Notes: generated from the letters alone by a model not told the origin. Positions 55,334 to 63,614 are shown, numbered from the stretch's first letter. The stretch is 64,000 bases of DNA from Nostoc sp. FACHB-973 (GCF_014698115.1 NZ_JACJSJ010000001.1:152420-216419), one strand, 5' to 3'. A program made the numbers and translations.

Positions 55334-56461
55334 CTTTCCGATCACATCGCCCCGAAAGGGGATGGAAACGAGATTTTTGTGATTTGAATAACTGTTTCTG
55401 AACTTCTTTCCGATCACATCGCCCCGAAAGGGGATGGAAACCCTTCCCTTAAAATACCGTTTGTACCTTCATCGCCAGGACTTTCCGATCACATCGCCCC
55501 GAAAGGGGATGGAAACGAATCCTTTGAGTCTTTTTGCTCAATAATTGTCTTTCCGATCACATCGCCCCGAAAGGGGATGGAAACATCTGAAGCAAGCTCG
55601 GTAATCTCAATTTCAAGATTACTTTCCGATCACATCGCCCCGAAAGGGGATGGAAACTCTTCTTCTAAGCCTACATTCATAGCAAACTGTCCATTACTTT
55701 CCGATCACATCGCCCCGAAAGGGGATGGAAACCTAACCTAAGTCAGGGTTTTCGTCAATTTCGACTGAACTTTCCGACCACATCGCCCCGAAAGGGGATG
55801 GAAACTCCCGTAGCCAGCCCAAGCCCCCAGCTCTTATCATCACTTTCCGACCACATCGCCCCGAAAGGGGATGGAAACTACAGACACTCTCTTTGAGTGA
55901 TTCAGGCACGTAGCACTTTCCGACCACATCGCCCCGAAAGGGGATGGAAACGCTAGCAGTGTCTACAATAACGCCTGAAGGAGTCTTTCCGACCACATCG
56001 CCCCGAAAGGGGATGGAAACCCTGTTTCTGTTTGCCTTACATCAACATTGTGCCTGTATCTTTCCGACCACATCGCCCCGAAAGGGGATGGAAACAAATT
56101 TGCAGAACTTACCGCCCTTCCAGCAGGGGATAAACTTTACGATCGCATCGCCCCGAAAGGGGATGGAAACGCTTCTAGTATTACGGGATGGTTATGCCCC
56201 AGTTCATCTTTACGATCGCATCGCCCCGAAAGGGGATGGAAACATTAGATCGGATTCGACAGCTTGAAGGTGATTCATCTTTATGATCGCATCGCCCCGA
56301 AAGGGGATGGAAACCTGCTTGAATACCCACAGCAGTAACAAGCGAGTCATCTTTACGATCGCATCGCCCCGCAAGGGGATGGAAACGGATATGGTTAGAA
56401 GTGTACATCAGGTCTATACCCTGGGCTTTCCACTTACCTCGCCCCGCAAGGGGATGGAAAC
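55334..56461 (+). CRISPR. CRISPR array, 16 repeats and 15 spacers
   Basis: 36-base repeats, starting CTTTCCGATCACATCGCCCC and ending GGGGATGGAAAC, with spacers of 32-39 bases. Repeat starts: 55334, 55406, 55481, 55549, 55622, 55697, 55770, 55843, 55916, 55985, 56060, 56135, 56208, 56279, 56351, 56426. The stem is CCCC/GGGG with a GAAA loop. Repeats 1-6 carry GATCACATCG, 7-11 GACCACATCG, 12-15 CGATCGCATCG or TGATCGCATCG, and 16 CACTTACCTCG; repeats 15-16 have a GCAA loop. The 3' handle ATGGAAAC suits Cas6-processed type I or III systems. No cas gene is in the window. Confidence 0.97.
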
Positions 56462-56478
56462 ATAAAAGCAATCCCAGG

Positions 56479-56501
56479 CTTTCCCTAACGGGGATGAAAA
56501 C
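56479..56501 (+). repeat. Degenerate terminal CRISPR repeat
   Basis: A 23-base remnant (CTTTCCCTAACGGGGATGAA...) 17 bases after the last full repeat, lacking the central part of the hairpin. It marks the trailer end. Confidence 0.8.
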
Positions 56502-56606
56502 GTTATAGAAACATGATTAATTGACTACTGTGCGTAATACGACGCTTGCCGAAGATGACTGCAAAGCACTACCCTGGAAAACTTAAGCAGTTAGCATTTT
56601 GGACAA

Positions 56607-57356
56607 ATGAAAAATTGTTTAAAACTTACCTTTGACAGCGGACAAACAGCATTAGCTATTCGAGTTAATCAGCAAGCAGAATTGCCAAATACTCTAAAGC
56701 AAATAGGACTTAGTGATTCACGTCCTGTTTTAGTAGTGGTGGGGGGTGCAAGTAACATCAGTGAAGCCGACTTTCTCCGCATTCAACGGTTGTTTGTAGA
56801 AATTTTAGCCCCCATCGCCGAAACTTTGGGCGCTTATGTCGTCGATGGAGGTACGGATGTAGGAGTTATGCGATTAATGGGCGTGGCCCGTACCCAAATA
56901 GGTGCTAAGTTTGCTTTGGTTGGTGTGGCGCCTGAAGGGAAAGTGGCTTTACCCAATGAATTAAAAGTTGCTGATTTAACGCCGTTAGAGCCAAATCATA
57001 CCCATTTTGTGCTAGTTCCTGGTAGTAATTGGGGCGATGAATCTCCCTGGATATCTGATGTTGCAACGGTGTTAGCTGGTGGCGCACCTTCGGTGACTGT
57101 ACTTTTGAACGGTGGCGAAGTTACCTTTAAGGATGCTTTTTCTAGCGTGAATACTGGTAGGTTAGTTGTAGCGATCGCTGGGAGTGGTAGAACCGCAGAT
57201 ATACTTGCTGGTGCTTTGCTTGGAAACGCCACGGGCGATCGCGCCAAAGAGTTAGCGAAATCTGGTAAATTGCAATATATTGATTTAATCGATATGGAGA
57301 AGGGAGTTAATAACTTAGGCAAAATAATTCAGGGTTTGCTTTCTAACAAGGAGTAA
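56607..57356 (+). CDS. LSDAT/SLOG-domain protein (TRPM-type SLOG)
   Basis: 249 residues of the prokaryotic LSDAT branch of the SLOG fold, a Rossmann-like nucleotide-binding domain also found at the N-terminus of TRPM channels. Motifs: LVVVGGASNISEADFLRIQ, GAYVVDGGTDVGVMRLMGVAR, HFVLVPGSNWGDESPWISDVATVLAGGAPSVTVLLNGG, VAIAGSGRTADILAGAL. In bacteria such proteins are often next to SLATT membrane effectors, and are predicted to sense a nucleotide signal. Here a SLATT-like start codon region follows after 3 bases but is truncated. The gene begins 105 bases after the CRISPR remnant. Confidence 0.85.
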   Translation: MKNCLKLTFDSGQTALAIRVNQQAELPNTLKQIGLSDSRPVLVVVGGASNISEADFLRIQRLFVEILAPIAETLGAYVVDGGTDVGVMRLMGVARTQIGAKFALVGVAPEGKVALPNELKVADLTPLEPNHTHFVLVPGSNWGDESPWISDVATVLAGGAPSVTVLLNGGEVTFKDAFSSVNTGRLVVAIAGSGRTADILAGALLGNATGDRAKELAKSGKLQYIDLIDMEKGVNNLGKIIQGLLSNKE

Positions 57357-57359
57357 ATA

Positions 57360-57452
57360 ATGGCAAAAAAAGATAGTTATCAAGAATTTTTAAAAGAAGA
57401 TTTTAATAAATTATTTGCAGCGATGCAGTTAGGCAATATCCAAAGACATTAA
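57360..57452 (+). pseudogene. Truncated SLATT/DUF4231-like partner
   Basis: 30 residues: MAKKDSYQEFLKEDFNKLF then AAMQLGNIQRH and stop. As I recall the family, DUF4231/SLATT proteins begin this way before WLDQVLWMEGKA and two membrane spans. The start lies 3 bases after the SLOG stop, preceded by AAGGAG, as expected for a co-translated pair. The membrane part is gone; only repeat DNA follows. Confidence 0.5.
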
Positions 57453-58074
57453 AGAAGAATAGTAAGAGTTGAAAATTCAGAATTCAGGAGTCAGAATTCA
57501 GGAGTCAAAATGGTGTAATAAATCAACAGAATATTTAAAAATATGGGGGTTGGGAATTTTGGATTTTGGGAAAAGTTGCAGTTGAGGTTTACTCCGATAA
57601 AAGCTTTTGAAGACGGATTCTTGATTGATTCAATTCTGACTTCTGACTTCTGAATTCTGAATTCTCTAAATAAACTCCCCCCTGTTAGATAAAAACAAGG
57701 GGAGAGCTAAAACTAAAGTCCGGTAGGGTAATCGGGCTATTTAAGTTTTTATTATTTATCAACTTTATCTTATTCCTCCTAAAGACAGATAAATATCTGA
57801 TTTAAATTCTATGTTGGTAGCTTTTGAAAAAAATTCCCCATTTCTCAAGAGAAATAGGGGATATGGAGTTAAAGTTCGTCAGGTGATCGGAATATCTGTT
57901 TATTTTGTCCTGATACTATCTTTCTCAATTCCTCCGTTAGATAGATAAATAGCTAATCAATATACTGATGGATGTATTCTTCAGCACTGTAATGCCAAAG
58001 AACATCCCTTGCATTAAATATCAGGAAAAAAGGGTGAAAGCCGTCCTATTTCAAGCTTCACTTTCTTATACTTG
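57453..58074. other. Repeat-containing spacer without an intact gene
   Basis: TCAGAATTCAGGAG heptamer-like units (57475-57510), CTTCTGA / ATTCTGA units (57637-57665) and a minus-strand terminator (57826-57860). No SLATT remainder could be found in any frame. Confidence 0.6.
57826..57860 (-). terminator. Intrinsic terminator, minus strand
   Basis: On the minus strand an 11-bp stem (CCCCTATTTCTC with GAGAAATGGGG, one bulge) and 2-base loop are followed by AATTTTTTTC. It lies about 215 bases after the end of the HNH reading frame and would end that operon. Confidence 0.65.
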
Positions 58075-58515
58075 TCATGGATCTTCATCAGGTGGATGCC
58101 AACCACCTTTGATCCACAGACGACGCGCTTTGAGAATAGACCCTTCGTTGTGACGTTCATCATTGAGGTCTAAACGATTACAAGTAGCTCGTCATGTGGA
58201 AGTAATGCCAACAATTTTTAGACCATCTGCTGACCAAATAAAGTGGTCATACCACTTTTGTTGCCGTGGATTAAACAGAGGTATTATTTCTCCTGTATTC
58301 GGATCAATTCCAGTTGTAAAATTATAGCGATATCCATTACAACGCTGACAAGCTAATCCTAAATTATCGTGGTTATCTGAACCGCCAAGAGATTGAGGCA
58401 TAATATGGTCAATAGAAAAGAAAGCGGCACTTGCTTCTTCTGAAGAATGACAGTATTCGCAAAGAAATTTAGCTCTTTCTCTCACGAATTTTTTCGTAGC
58501 ATCATTAACTGTCAT
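58075..58515 (-). pseudogene. HNH endonuclease with in-frame stop
   Basis: Residues 1-107 carry an HNH domain with zinc Cys pairs (CEYC at 19/22, CQRC at 56/59), Asp36-His37 (FSIDHIMP) and Asn51. A TGA at 58192-58194 interrupts the frame where GGA (Gly) would be expected, and coding sense resumes for 38 more codons (RATCNRLDLNDERHNEGS, RLWIKGGWHPPDEDP) to a stop at 58075. The C-terminal part is well preserved, so the change is recent or a sequencing error. The nuclease domain itself is upstream of the stop and could still be made. Confidence 0.8.
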
Positions 58516-58751
58516 GACTCAGAAATGATTTTGGCATTAAGCAAGGTAAAAATTCTATCCAGTTCCAATATGCCTGACAATTCAGCTTCTTCTTCTGAAG
58601 TTAGCAATCCGCCTTTTTTCTTCTGTGACAGTTCTTCAAGTCGAGACTGCAATTCTTCAGTAAATTTAAATAAATATATGTCCCTAACTTTACTGAGTTT
58701 GATTCCAGAATCTACCCAGAATGAGGGTTGAACCATCATTTGAGTAATCAT
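58512..58751 (-). CDS. Hypothetical partner of HNH gene, 79 residues
   Basis: From MITQMMVQPSFWVDSGI; an in-frame upstream Met (58817) adds sequence not expected in relatives. Helical and charged: KLSKVRDIYLFKFTEELQSRLEELSQKKKGGLLTSEEEAELSGILELDRIFTLL. Its stop overlaps the HNH start as ATGA, so both are coupled. Such small-protein/HNH pairs recur in cyanobacteria; an antitoxin- or immunity-like role is possible but unproven. Confidence 0.7.
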   Translation of the reverse strand: MITQMMVQPSFWVDSGIKLSKVRDIYLFKFTEELQSRLEELSQKKKGGLLTSEEEAELSGILELDRIFTLLNAKIISES

Positions 58752-58856
58752 AAGCTGTGTGTTTCGTTTAATTGAGCGGACTGGTGATATTCTAACAACG
58801 AATTTTGCATTGGGCATTAAAATAATTCGTAATTCGTAATTCGTAATTCGTAATTA

Positions 58857-58892
58857 CGTTTTGTAACGGGGATTTAACCCCGACACAAAACG
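58857..58892. repeat. 36-base nested palindrome
   Basis: Outer arms CGTTTTGT / ACAAAACG and inner GGGG / CCCC. Preceded by ATTCGTA heptamers (58822-58855) and followed by a CTGCCTGTAGAGGCAGG hairpin (58895-58911). Lies after the M16 peptidase gene on the minus strand. Confidence 0.65.
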
Positions 58893-59034
58893 TTCTGCCT
58901 GTAGAGGCAGGGGAATTAAACTGAACATACTTTGTTAAAAAGTCAAAAGTCAAAAGTCAAAAGAAAGAATCTTTTGACTTTTGCCTTTTGACTTGCTCTT
59001 CCCCATCTTCCTCAATGCACGAGATGAAGTTACT

Positions 59035-61857
59035 TTAGCCGCCTTTGGGCACAGTTTCTCCAGGACCGGCGGTGACAATCACCAAGTTTTCCGGCTTAAT
59101 TAAATCCTCAATTACTTGTTTGATTTGAGCCATATTAACTGCCTGAATTTTTTGAGAAAATTCTCGAATTTCTGCTCGTGAAAGTCCCAAGGCAGCATTA
59201 TCTAAAATGATACTAGATACATTACTAGGATTGGCTAAATCTACAGGATAGCTGTTAGTAATTGAGCGTTTTGCTGTGTTTAATTCAGCCTCAGTCACTC
59301 CTTGTTCGCGTAATTGTTTGAGTAAAGCAACAGTACTGGCGATCGCTTTTTGGGCATCTCCGGGTGCAGTCTGCATTTGAATTAAGAAGGGACCGGGATT
59401 AATTCCGGCGGCAAAAGCACTATAAATACCGTAGGTTAAACCCTGGCGATCGCGCACTTCCGTACCCAAGCGGCTCGCTAAGGTATCACCACCCAAAATT
59501 TGATTCAGCACCAATGCTGCATAGAAACGCTTGTCTTTCCTGGAAATACCGTTGTAGCCGATGTAGGTTACTGCCTCAGCTTTACCGGGAATTACTGGAT
59601 TTAAACGTTTCAAAGTTTGCGGGAATGACACGGACGGAACTTTGAGAACAGGTGGCTTACCTGTGGCTTGCCATTTACCAAATTTCTCATTCAGCAAAGC
59701 TTTTACCTTAACTGGATCGAAGTCTCCAACTATTGCGATCGTTGTGGTATCCGGTCGATAATGTTTTTGGTAGAAACCAAGCAAATCATCACGAGTAATG
59801 TTTTTTAAACTCTCTTCCGTGGGAAAGCTATGAAACGGATGATCTTCTGGGTAAATTGCCTGTTGAAATACCCGTCTTCCCAGTCCTGTGGGGTCATCTA
59901 GCTGGACTTTTAAACTTGTCAATGCCCTTTGGCGACTGAGTTCTAATTGGTCGGCGGGGAAAGTAGCGTTTTCTAAGACATCTGCCAGAGTTTGAATCAA
60001 TATTGGCAGGTTTGCTGACAAGCCCTCAGCAGTTATGTTTACACCTTCGCGGCTAGCACTGAAATCTAAACCGGCTCCTTGGTCTTCTAAGGTTTTTGCT
60101 AGGGTGAGAGCATTTTTAGTCTGGGTTCCATTCATTAAGTTGATTGCAGTTAGATTCGCTAATCCGGCTTTTTGATTACCGTCAAACTCAGTACCAGCAT
60201 CAATTTTGCCACTGATATTAATTGTCGGAACATTGCGATCGCTTAATAACAAAACCCGCAAACCATTATTCAAGGTAAACTCTTCTGGAAGCGATTGTTT
60301 GTTAGAATCTGTAGCTGATGTGGCAGGTGGCAAATATTTAGCCAGTTCTGCTGGATCTACAGGCTCACCGGGGCTAAAATTTTCCACTGTGCGACCAGAA
60401 CCACCGCTAGAAGTTCCTGGTTCACCATCTGGTTGTGTGGGTTCAAAGTAGCCAATTGTTTGTTTAGCGGTATTCAGGTAAGTTTTGGCTGCTTTTTGTA
60501 TTTGGGCTGGAGTGACTTTGGCGATCGCAGCAAGATACTTTTCAATAAAATGATAATCCCCGGCCACAGTTTGGTTATATCCCAGTTGGTTAGCCTGACT
60601 AGTGATGTCCTGGTTACCAAGTATATAAGAAGCTTGCAGTTGCGTTTTGGCTCGCTTCAATTCTTCTGGGGTGACTGGCTGCTGTTGCAATTTTGTCAAA
60701 GTTTCCTGGAGTACCTGAGCAATTTTGCTTAACTGTTGACCCGGAGCCGCCGTAGCACTAATTTCATACCAACCCGGTTCGATGAGTTCCGCAGCACCGC
60801 CACTCACTGAACTAGCGAGTCCAGATTCCACCAAAGCCTGGTAAAGCCTAGAACTACGTCCACCTGTGAGAACAGCATCCATCACATCAATTGCCGGGAC
60901 ATCGGGATGCTTGATGTCTGGGAGAGGATACAGCGCTTGTAGTAGTGCTGCGCTTCCAGGTTGCTTCAGGACGATGGGTGCTTTTTGATTAGCAGAGGTG
61001 GGTGAAGAAGACGTGGAGAGTGGGAGGCGCGGTGACGCTGTTAACGAACTCTCCGTGTCCCCGCGTAAGAGCGTCCCCGCGTCCCCGCCTCCTGTTTTTG
61101 CCAGCTTCCCATAAGTTTCTTTCACAACTTTGAGTACAGGTTCTGTGGCAAAATCCCCGGTAATCACCAAGGTGGCATTTTCTGGGCTGTAGTAGGTTTG
61201 GTAATAATTTCGCACCTGCTCTACCGTGAATTTCTCGACATCAGCTTTTGTACCTCCCACTGGTAAGCCATAGGCTCGATTGGGGAAAGCATTACGCATG
61301 ACTTCTCGATTCAAACGATACTCAGGTGAATTTTCGTAGCCTTGTAATTCCGAGATTACTACTCGCTTTTCACTTGTGAGTTGCTCAGAACCAATTAAAG
61401 CATTTTTCATGCGATCGGCTTCTAGTGTCAGCAATGCTTCGAGTTTGTCTCGCTGCACTGTGCCAAAATAGGCTGTTTCGTCATAACTAGTAAAGGCGTT
61501 GAACTGGCTACCCAAGGCACTAAACAACCGTCCAAACTGCACTGGACGGTCGGTTGTGCCTTTGAACATCAAATGTTCTAGCTGGTGGGAAATCCCATTT
61601 TCTCCCTTAACCTCGTTGCGTGAACCGACTTTATACCAAACCTGCACGCTCACCACGGGAGCGGTATGGACTTCTTTGGTTAGCACGGTTAAACCATTAT
61701 CCAATACCGTTTTTTGCACTCCTTGGGTGAATGAAAGTGCAGATACGGGTGCGGCGGCTGTTGGTGTTGCAGCAATGGTAAAGTTGCCTGAAAACGGCAC
61801 TAAACTTAGGAGAATACTCAGAAAAAATCCGATAAGCATGTATGCGCGTGGCTTCAT
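59035..61857 (-). CDS. M16 family zinc metallopeptidase, two fused domains
   Basis: 940 residues with a signal peptide (MLIGFFLSILLSLVPFSG). The first M16 half has the inverted zinc motif HQLEH (His91, Glu94, His95) and a downstream Glu in SEKRVVISELQGYE. The second half (from about residue 510, LNNGLRVLLLSDRNVPTINISG) lacks HxxEH and is the usual inactive partner. Residues about 255-285 (LLRGDTESSLTASPRLPLST...) are encoded by a dispersed GGGGACGCGG repeat (61007-61093) and form a low-complexity insert. Likely degrades peptides in the periplasm. Confidence 0.92.
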   Translation of the reverse strand: MKPRAYMLIGFFLSILLSLVPFSGNFTIAATPTAAAPVSALSFTQGVQKTVLDNGLTVLTKEVHTAPVVSVQVWYKVGSRNEVKGENGISHQLEHLMFKGTTDRPVQFGRLFSALGSQFNAFTSYDETAYFGTVQRDKLEALLTLEADRMKNALIGSEQLTSEKRVVISELQGYENSPEYRLNREVMRNAFPNRAYGLPVGGTKADVEKFTVEQVRNYYQTYYSPENATLVITGDFATEPVLKVVKETYGKLAKTGGGDAGTLLRGDTESSLTASPRLPLSTSSSPTSANQKAPIVLKQPGSAALLQALYPLPDIKHPDVPAIDVMDAVLTGGRSSRLYQALVESGLASSVSGGAAELIEPGWYEISATAAPGQQLSKIAQVLQETLTKLQQQPVTPEELKRAKTQLQASYILGNQDITSQANQLGYNQTVAGDYHFIEKYLAAIAKVTPAQIQKAAKTYLNTAKQTIGYFEPTQPDGEPGTSSGGSGRTVENFSPGEPVDPAELAKYLPPATSATDSNKQSLPEEFTLNNGLRVLLLSDRNVPTINISGKIDAGTEFDGNQKAGLANLTAINLMNGTQTKNALTLAKTLEDQGAGLDFSASREGVNITAEGLSANLPILIQTLADVLENATFPADQLELSRQRALTSLKVQLDDPTGLGRRVFQQAIYPEDHPFHSFPTEESLKNITRDDLLGFYQKHYRPDTTTIAIVGDFDPVKVKALLNEKFGKWQATGKPPVLKVPSVSFPQTLKRLNPVIPGKAEAVTYIGYNGISRKDKRFYAALVLNQILGGDTLASRLGTEVRDRQGLTYGIYSAFAAGINPGPFLIQMQTAPGDAQKAIASTVALLKQLREQGVTEAELNTAKRSITNSYPVDLANPSNVSSIILDNAALGLSRAEIREFSQKIQAVNMAQIKQVIEDLIKPENLVIVTAGPGETVPKGG
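61007..61093 (-). repeat. GGGGACGCGG-type dispersed repeat inside M16 gene
   Basis: GCGGGGACGCGGGGACGCTC, a GCGGGGACACGGAGAG segment and a GCGTCACCGCGCC segment, in frame with the peptidase. The type is common in cyanobacterial intergenic DNA. Confidence 0.7.
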
Positions 61858-62191
61858 AAGCAGTGGGAATTCAAGTTGATAAAATACAATTTAAGAAGAA
61901 ATGCCAAATTTTGACAAAGTTCAAATTAGTTGAATAGCGATCGCCTTTGTAAACTGGTAATTATTTCACCGTACAAGTCGTGTTTGGCTCCCGTGCGTTG
62001 TAATTATGTGACCAATTGCCTCTGTAAATTACAGTCCATAGCGATCGCAGTCATCTTCTATCCCGGTTCATTCTCCACTTTCGATGATAGTCTGCGTAAC
62101 TGGTTTTAAGAGGATGTCTCTTGAAGTATTAAATATTTCGATTCCAGTCGCAGATTGCTAAGATTCTTATACCTTTATCTGGAATCCGATT
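61858..62191. other. 334-base intergenic region without a gene
   Basis: Between divergent M16 and DUF2281 genes. Two HIP1-like GCGATCGC sites (near 61937 and 62041) and a short AAGAGGATGT match (62110) to the left end of the MITE-like element. Nothing else seen. Confidence 0.5.
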
Positions 62192-62440
62192 ATGAATATC
62201 GCTGAACAGATTTACGCACTTGTTAAATCCCTTCCTCAAGAACAAGCCAGTGAGATATTGAGTTTTGCTGAATTTATTCGTACTAAACACCTAAATGCTA
62301 ACCAAGCGATCGACACAGTAGATTCAGTTTCTTGGGACGAACTTGTTTATTCCCTTGAGGGAACTTGGAGAGAAGACTTTCCGAGCCTGGAAGATATTCG
62401 GGCACAAATGGGACAAGACATCCTACGGGAAAGTTTCTAG
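62192..62440 (+). CDS. DUF2281 antitoxin
   Basis: 82 residues: IAEQIYALVKSLPQEQASEILSFAEFIRTKH is the DUF2281 core, followed by SVSWDELVYSLEGTWREDFPSLEDIRAQMG, a tail likely to bind the toxin. The next frame starts directly after the stop and encodes a PIN-type toxin. The antitoxin is intact while the toxin has a nonsense codon. Confidence 0.82.
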   Translation: MNIAEQIYALVKSLPQEQASEILSFAEFIRTKHLNANQAIDTVDSVSWDELVYSLEGTWREDFPSLEDIRAQMGQDILRESF

Positions 62441-62833
62441 ATGTACGTTTTGGATACCAATACCCTGATTTACTACTTCAAGGGTTAAGGACAAGTTGCT
62501 CACAACCTTGCCAACATCTCTGCTGAGGAAATTAGTATTCCGACAATCGTTGTCTTTGAATTACAAGTCGGTATTCAAAAATCCACCTCCCCAGCCAAAC
62601 GCACCCAGCAACTTCAGCAACTTTTGAACCGAGTGAACCTGATTCCGTTCGATTACGATGCTGCTCTTGCTGCTGCTAAAATTCGTACCCAGTTAGACAA
62701 GCAAGGAACTCCAATTGGTTCGATGGATATTTTGATTGCAGGAATAGCTATCCCACTTCAAGCGACTCTTGTCACTCACAATGTTAAGGAATTTTCTAGA
62801 GTCGCGGGACTTGCGATCGCTGACTGGTATTGA
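62441..62833 (+). pseudogene. VapC-type PIN-domain toxin with nonsense codon
   Basis: MYVLDTNTLIYYFKG, then TAA at 62486-62488, then an uninterrupted remainder (GQVAHNLANISAEEISIPTIVVFELQVG, FDYDAALAAAKIRTQL, GTPIGSMDILIAGIAI, LVTHNVKEFSRVAGLAIADWY). The acidic PIN residues (LDTN Asp, Glu in FELQVG, Asp in MDILIAG) are all kept. CAA to TAA is the simplest change. PIN toxins cleave tRNA or other RNA. A start after the stop could yield a fragment without the first catalytic Asp. Confidence 0.85.
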
Positions 62834-62850
62834 CTATCTATAACATCTAT

Positions 62851-63453
62851 TCAATTTTCGGTGACTTCGGTTTCAAACTGCACTTGTCGGTACAAATGAG
62901 CGTAGGCGTAGCCCGTCGTAGACATCGCTATTTCTACATCCACCGATTCCAGTTGCAATATTTCATCGAAATTATACTCCGACAGCACCCATTTTCCCTG
63001 TTCGCTGCGCCGAAACACTTCCACACCCGGTTGCTCTACTTGTACTAAAACATATTCTTGCAAGGTTGGAGATTGGCGATATTTGCTAAACTTTTTCCCC
63101 CTATCAACTGCTTCTGTTGAAGGTGATAGCACTTCGATAATTAAACAGGGAAATTGTACCAATTGTGGATCGCCATCGCGCTCATCACAAGTCACTACCA
63201 CATCTGGATAAAAATACTTTTGCCCCGGTTCTACCTGCACCTTCACATCTACAATGTATACTTCACAGGAGCGATCAGCTAGGGCATCATCTAAGAGTTT
63301 CGAGAAATTGAAAGAAACCCGATTATGGTTACGTGTACCACCGCTCATCGCCACAACTTCGCCATCCCAATACTCGTACCGTTGCTCTTGGGTGGGTTCC
63401 CAAACGAGATATTCTTCTGCACTCATCAAAATGCCATCGGGTAAAGCAACCAT
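62851..63453 (-). CDS. Uma2 family protein with repeat-derived insert
   Basis: 200 residues. LMSAEEYLVWEPTQEQRYEYWDGEVVAMSGGTRNHNR is the N-terminal part; YPDVVVTCDERD and PCLIIEVLSPSTEAVDRGKKFSKYRQSPTLQEYVLVQ form the nuclease-like core. Near the C-terminus a 31-base stretch (62898-62928) replaces the 10 bases of the neighbouring copy, adding seven residues (TTGYAYA region) in frame. Tandem copy of the gene at the right edge. Confidence 0.9.
   Translation of the reverse strand: MVALPDGILMSAEEYLVWEPTQEQRYEYWDGEVVAMSGGTRNHNRVSFNFSKLLDDALADRSCEVYIVDVKVQVEPGQKYFYPDVVVTCDERDGDPQLVQFPCLIIEVLSPSTEAVDRGKKFSKYRQSPTLQEYVLVQVEQPGVEVFRRSEQGKWVLSEYNFDEILQLESVDVEIAMSTTGYAYAHLYRQVQFETEVTEN
62898..62928. 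repeat. Small GGCGTAGCCC-type repeat inserted at a HIP1 site
   Basis: GAGCGTAGGCGTAGCCCGTC and 11 more bases stand where the neighbouring copy has CGGCGATCGC (63662-63671), which contains HIP1. Net +21 bases. The GGCGTAGCCC motif is shared with the 42-bp repeats at 49.0 and 51.3 kb. Confidence 0.8.
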
Positions 63454-63614
63454 TGGTGCGATCTCTTAATGATTCACTTTATTTAAGATAGCGAAAAATG
63501 GGCATTCTCTTTTAGTATGACTATTCCCACATCCTCTGAACAGAATAAGCATCGAATTTTTTATCCTGAGAAGCTCTGCTCCTCGTAATTGTCTTTGAAT
63601 TTCTGGAAGGGATT

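Noticed and set aside
55334..56461. Assigning a CRISPR subtype from the repeat
   Set aside because: The handle suits type I and III systems alike, and there are no cas genes in the window to decide.
55733..56471. Several ORFs on both strands across the CRISPR array
   Set aside because: They are translations of the 36-base repeats and spacers; array structure explains them fully.
57968..58153. Plus-strand 61-residue ORF
   Set aside because: It overlaps the C-terminal coding remainder of the HNH gene on the other strand, which makes better sense as protein.
62106..62135. Second copy of the MITE-like element
   Set aside because: Only about 10 bases match the left end; no right end or interior was found.
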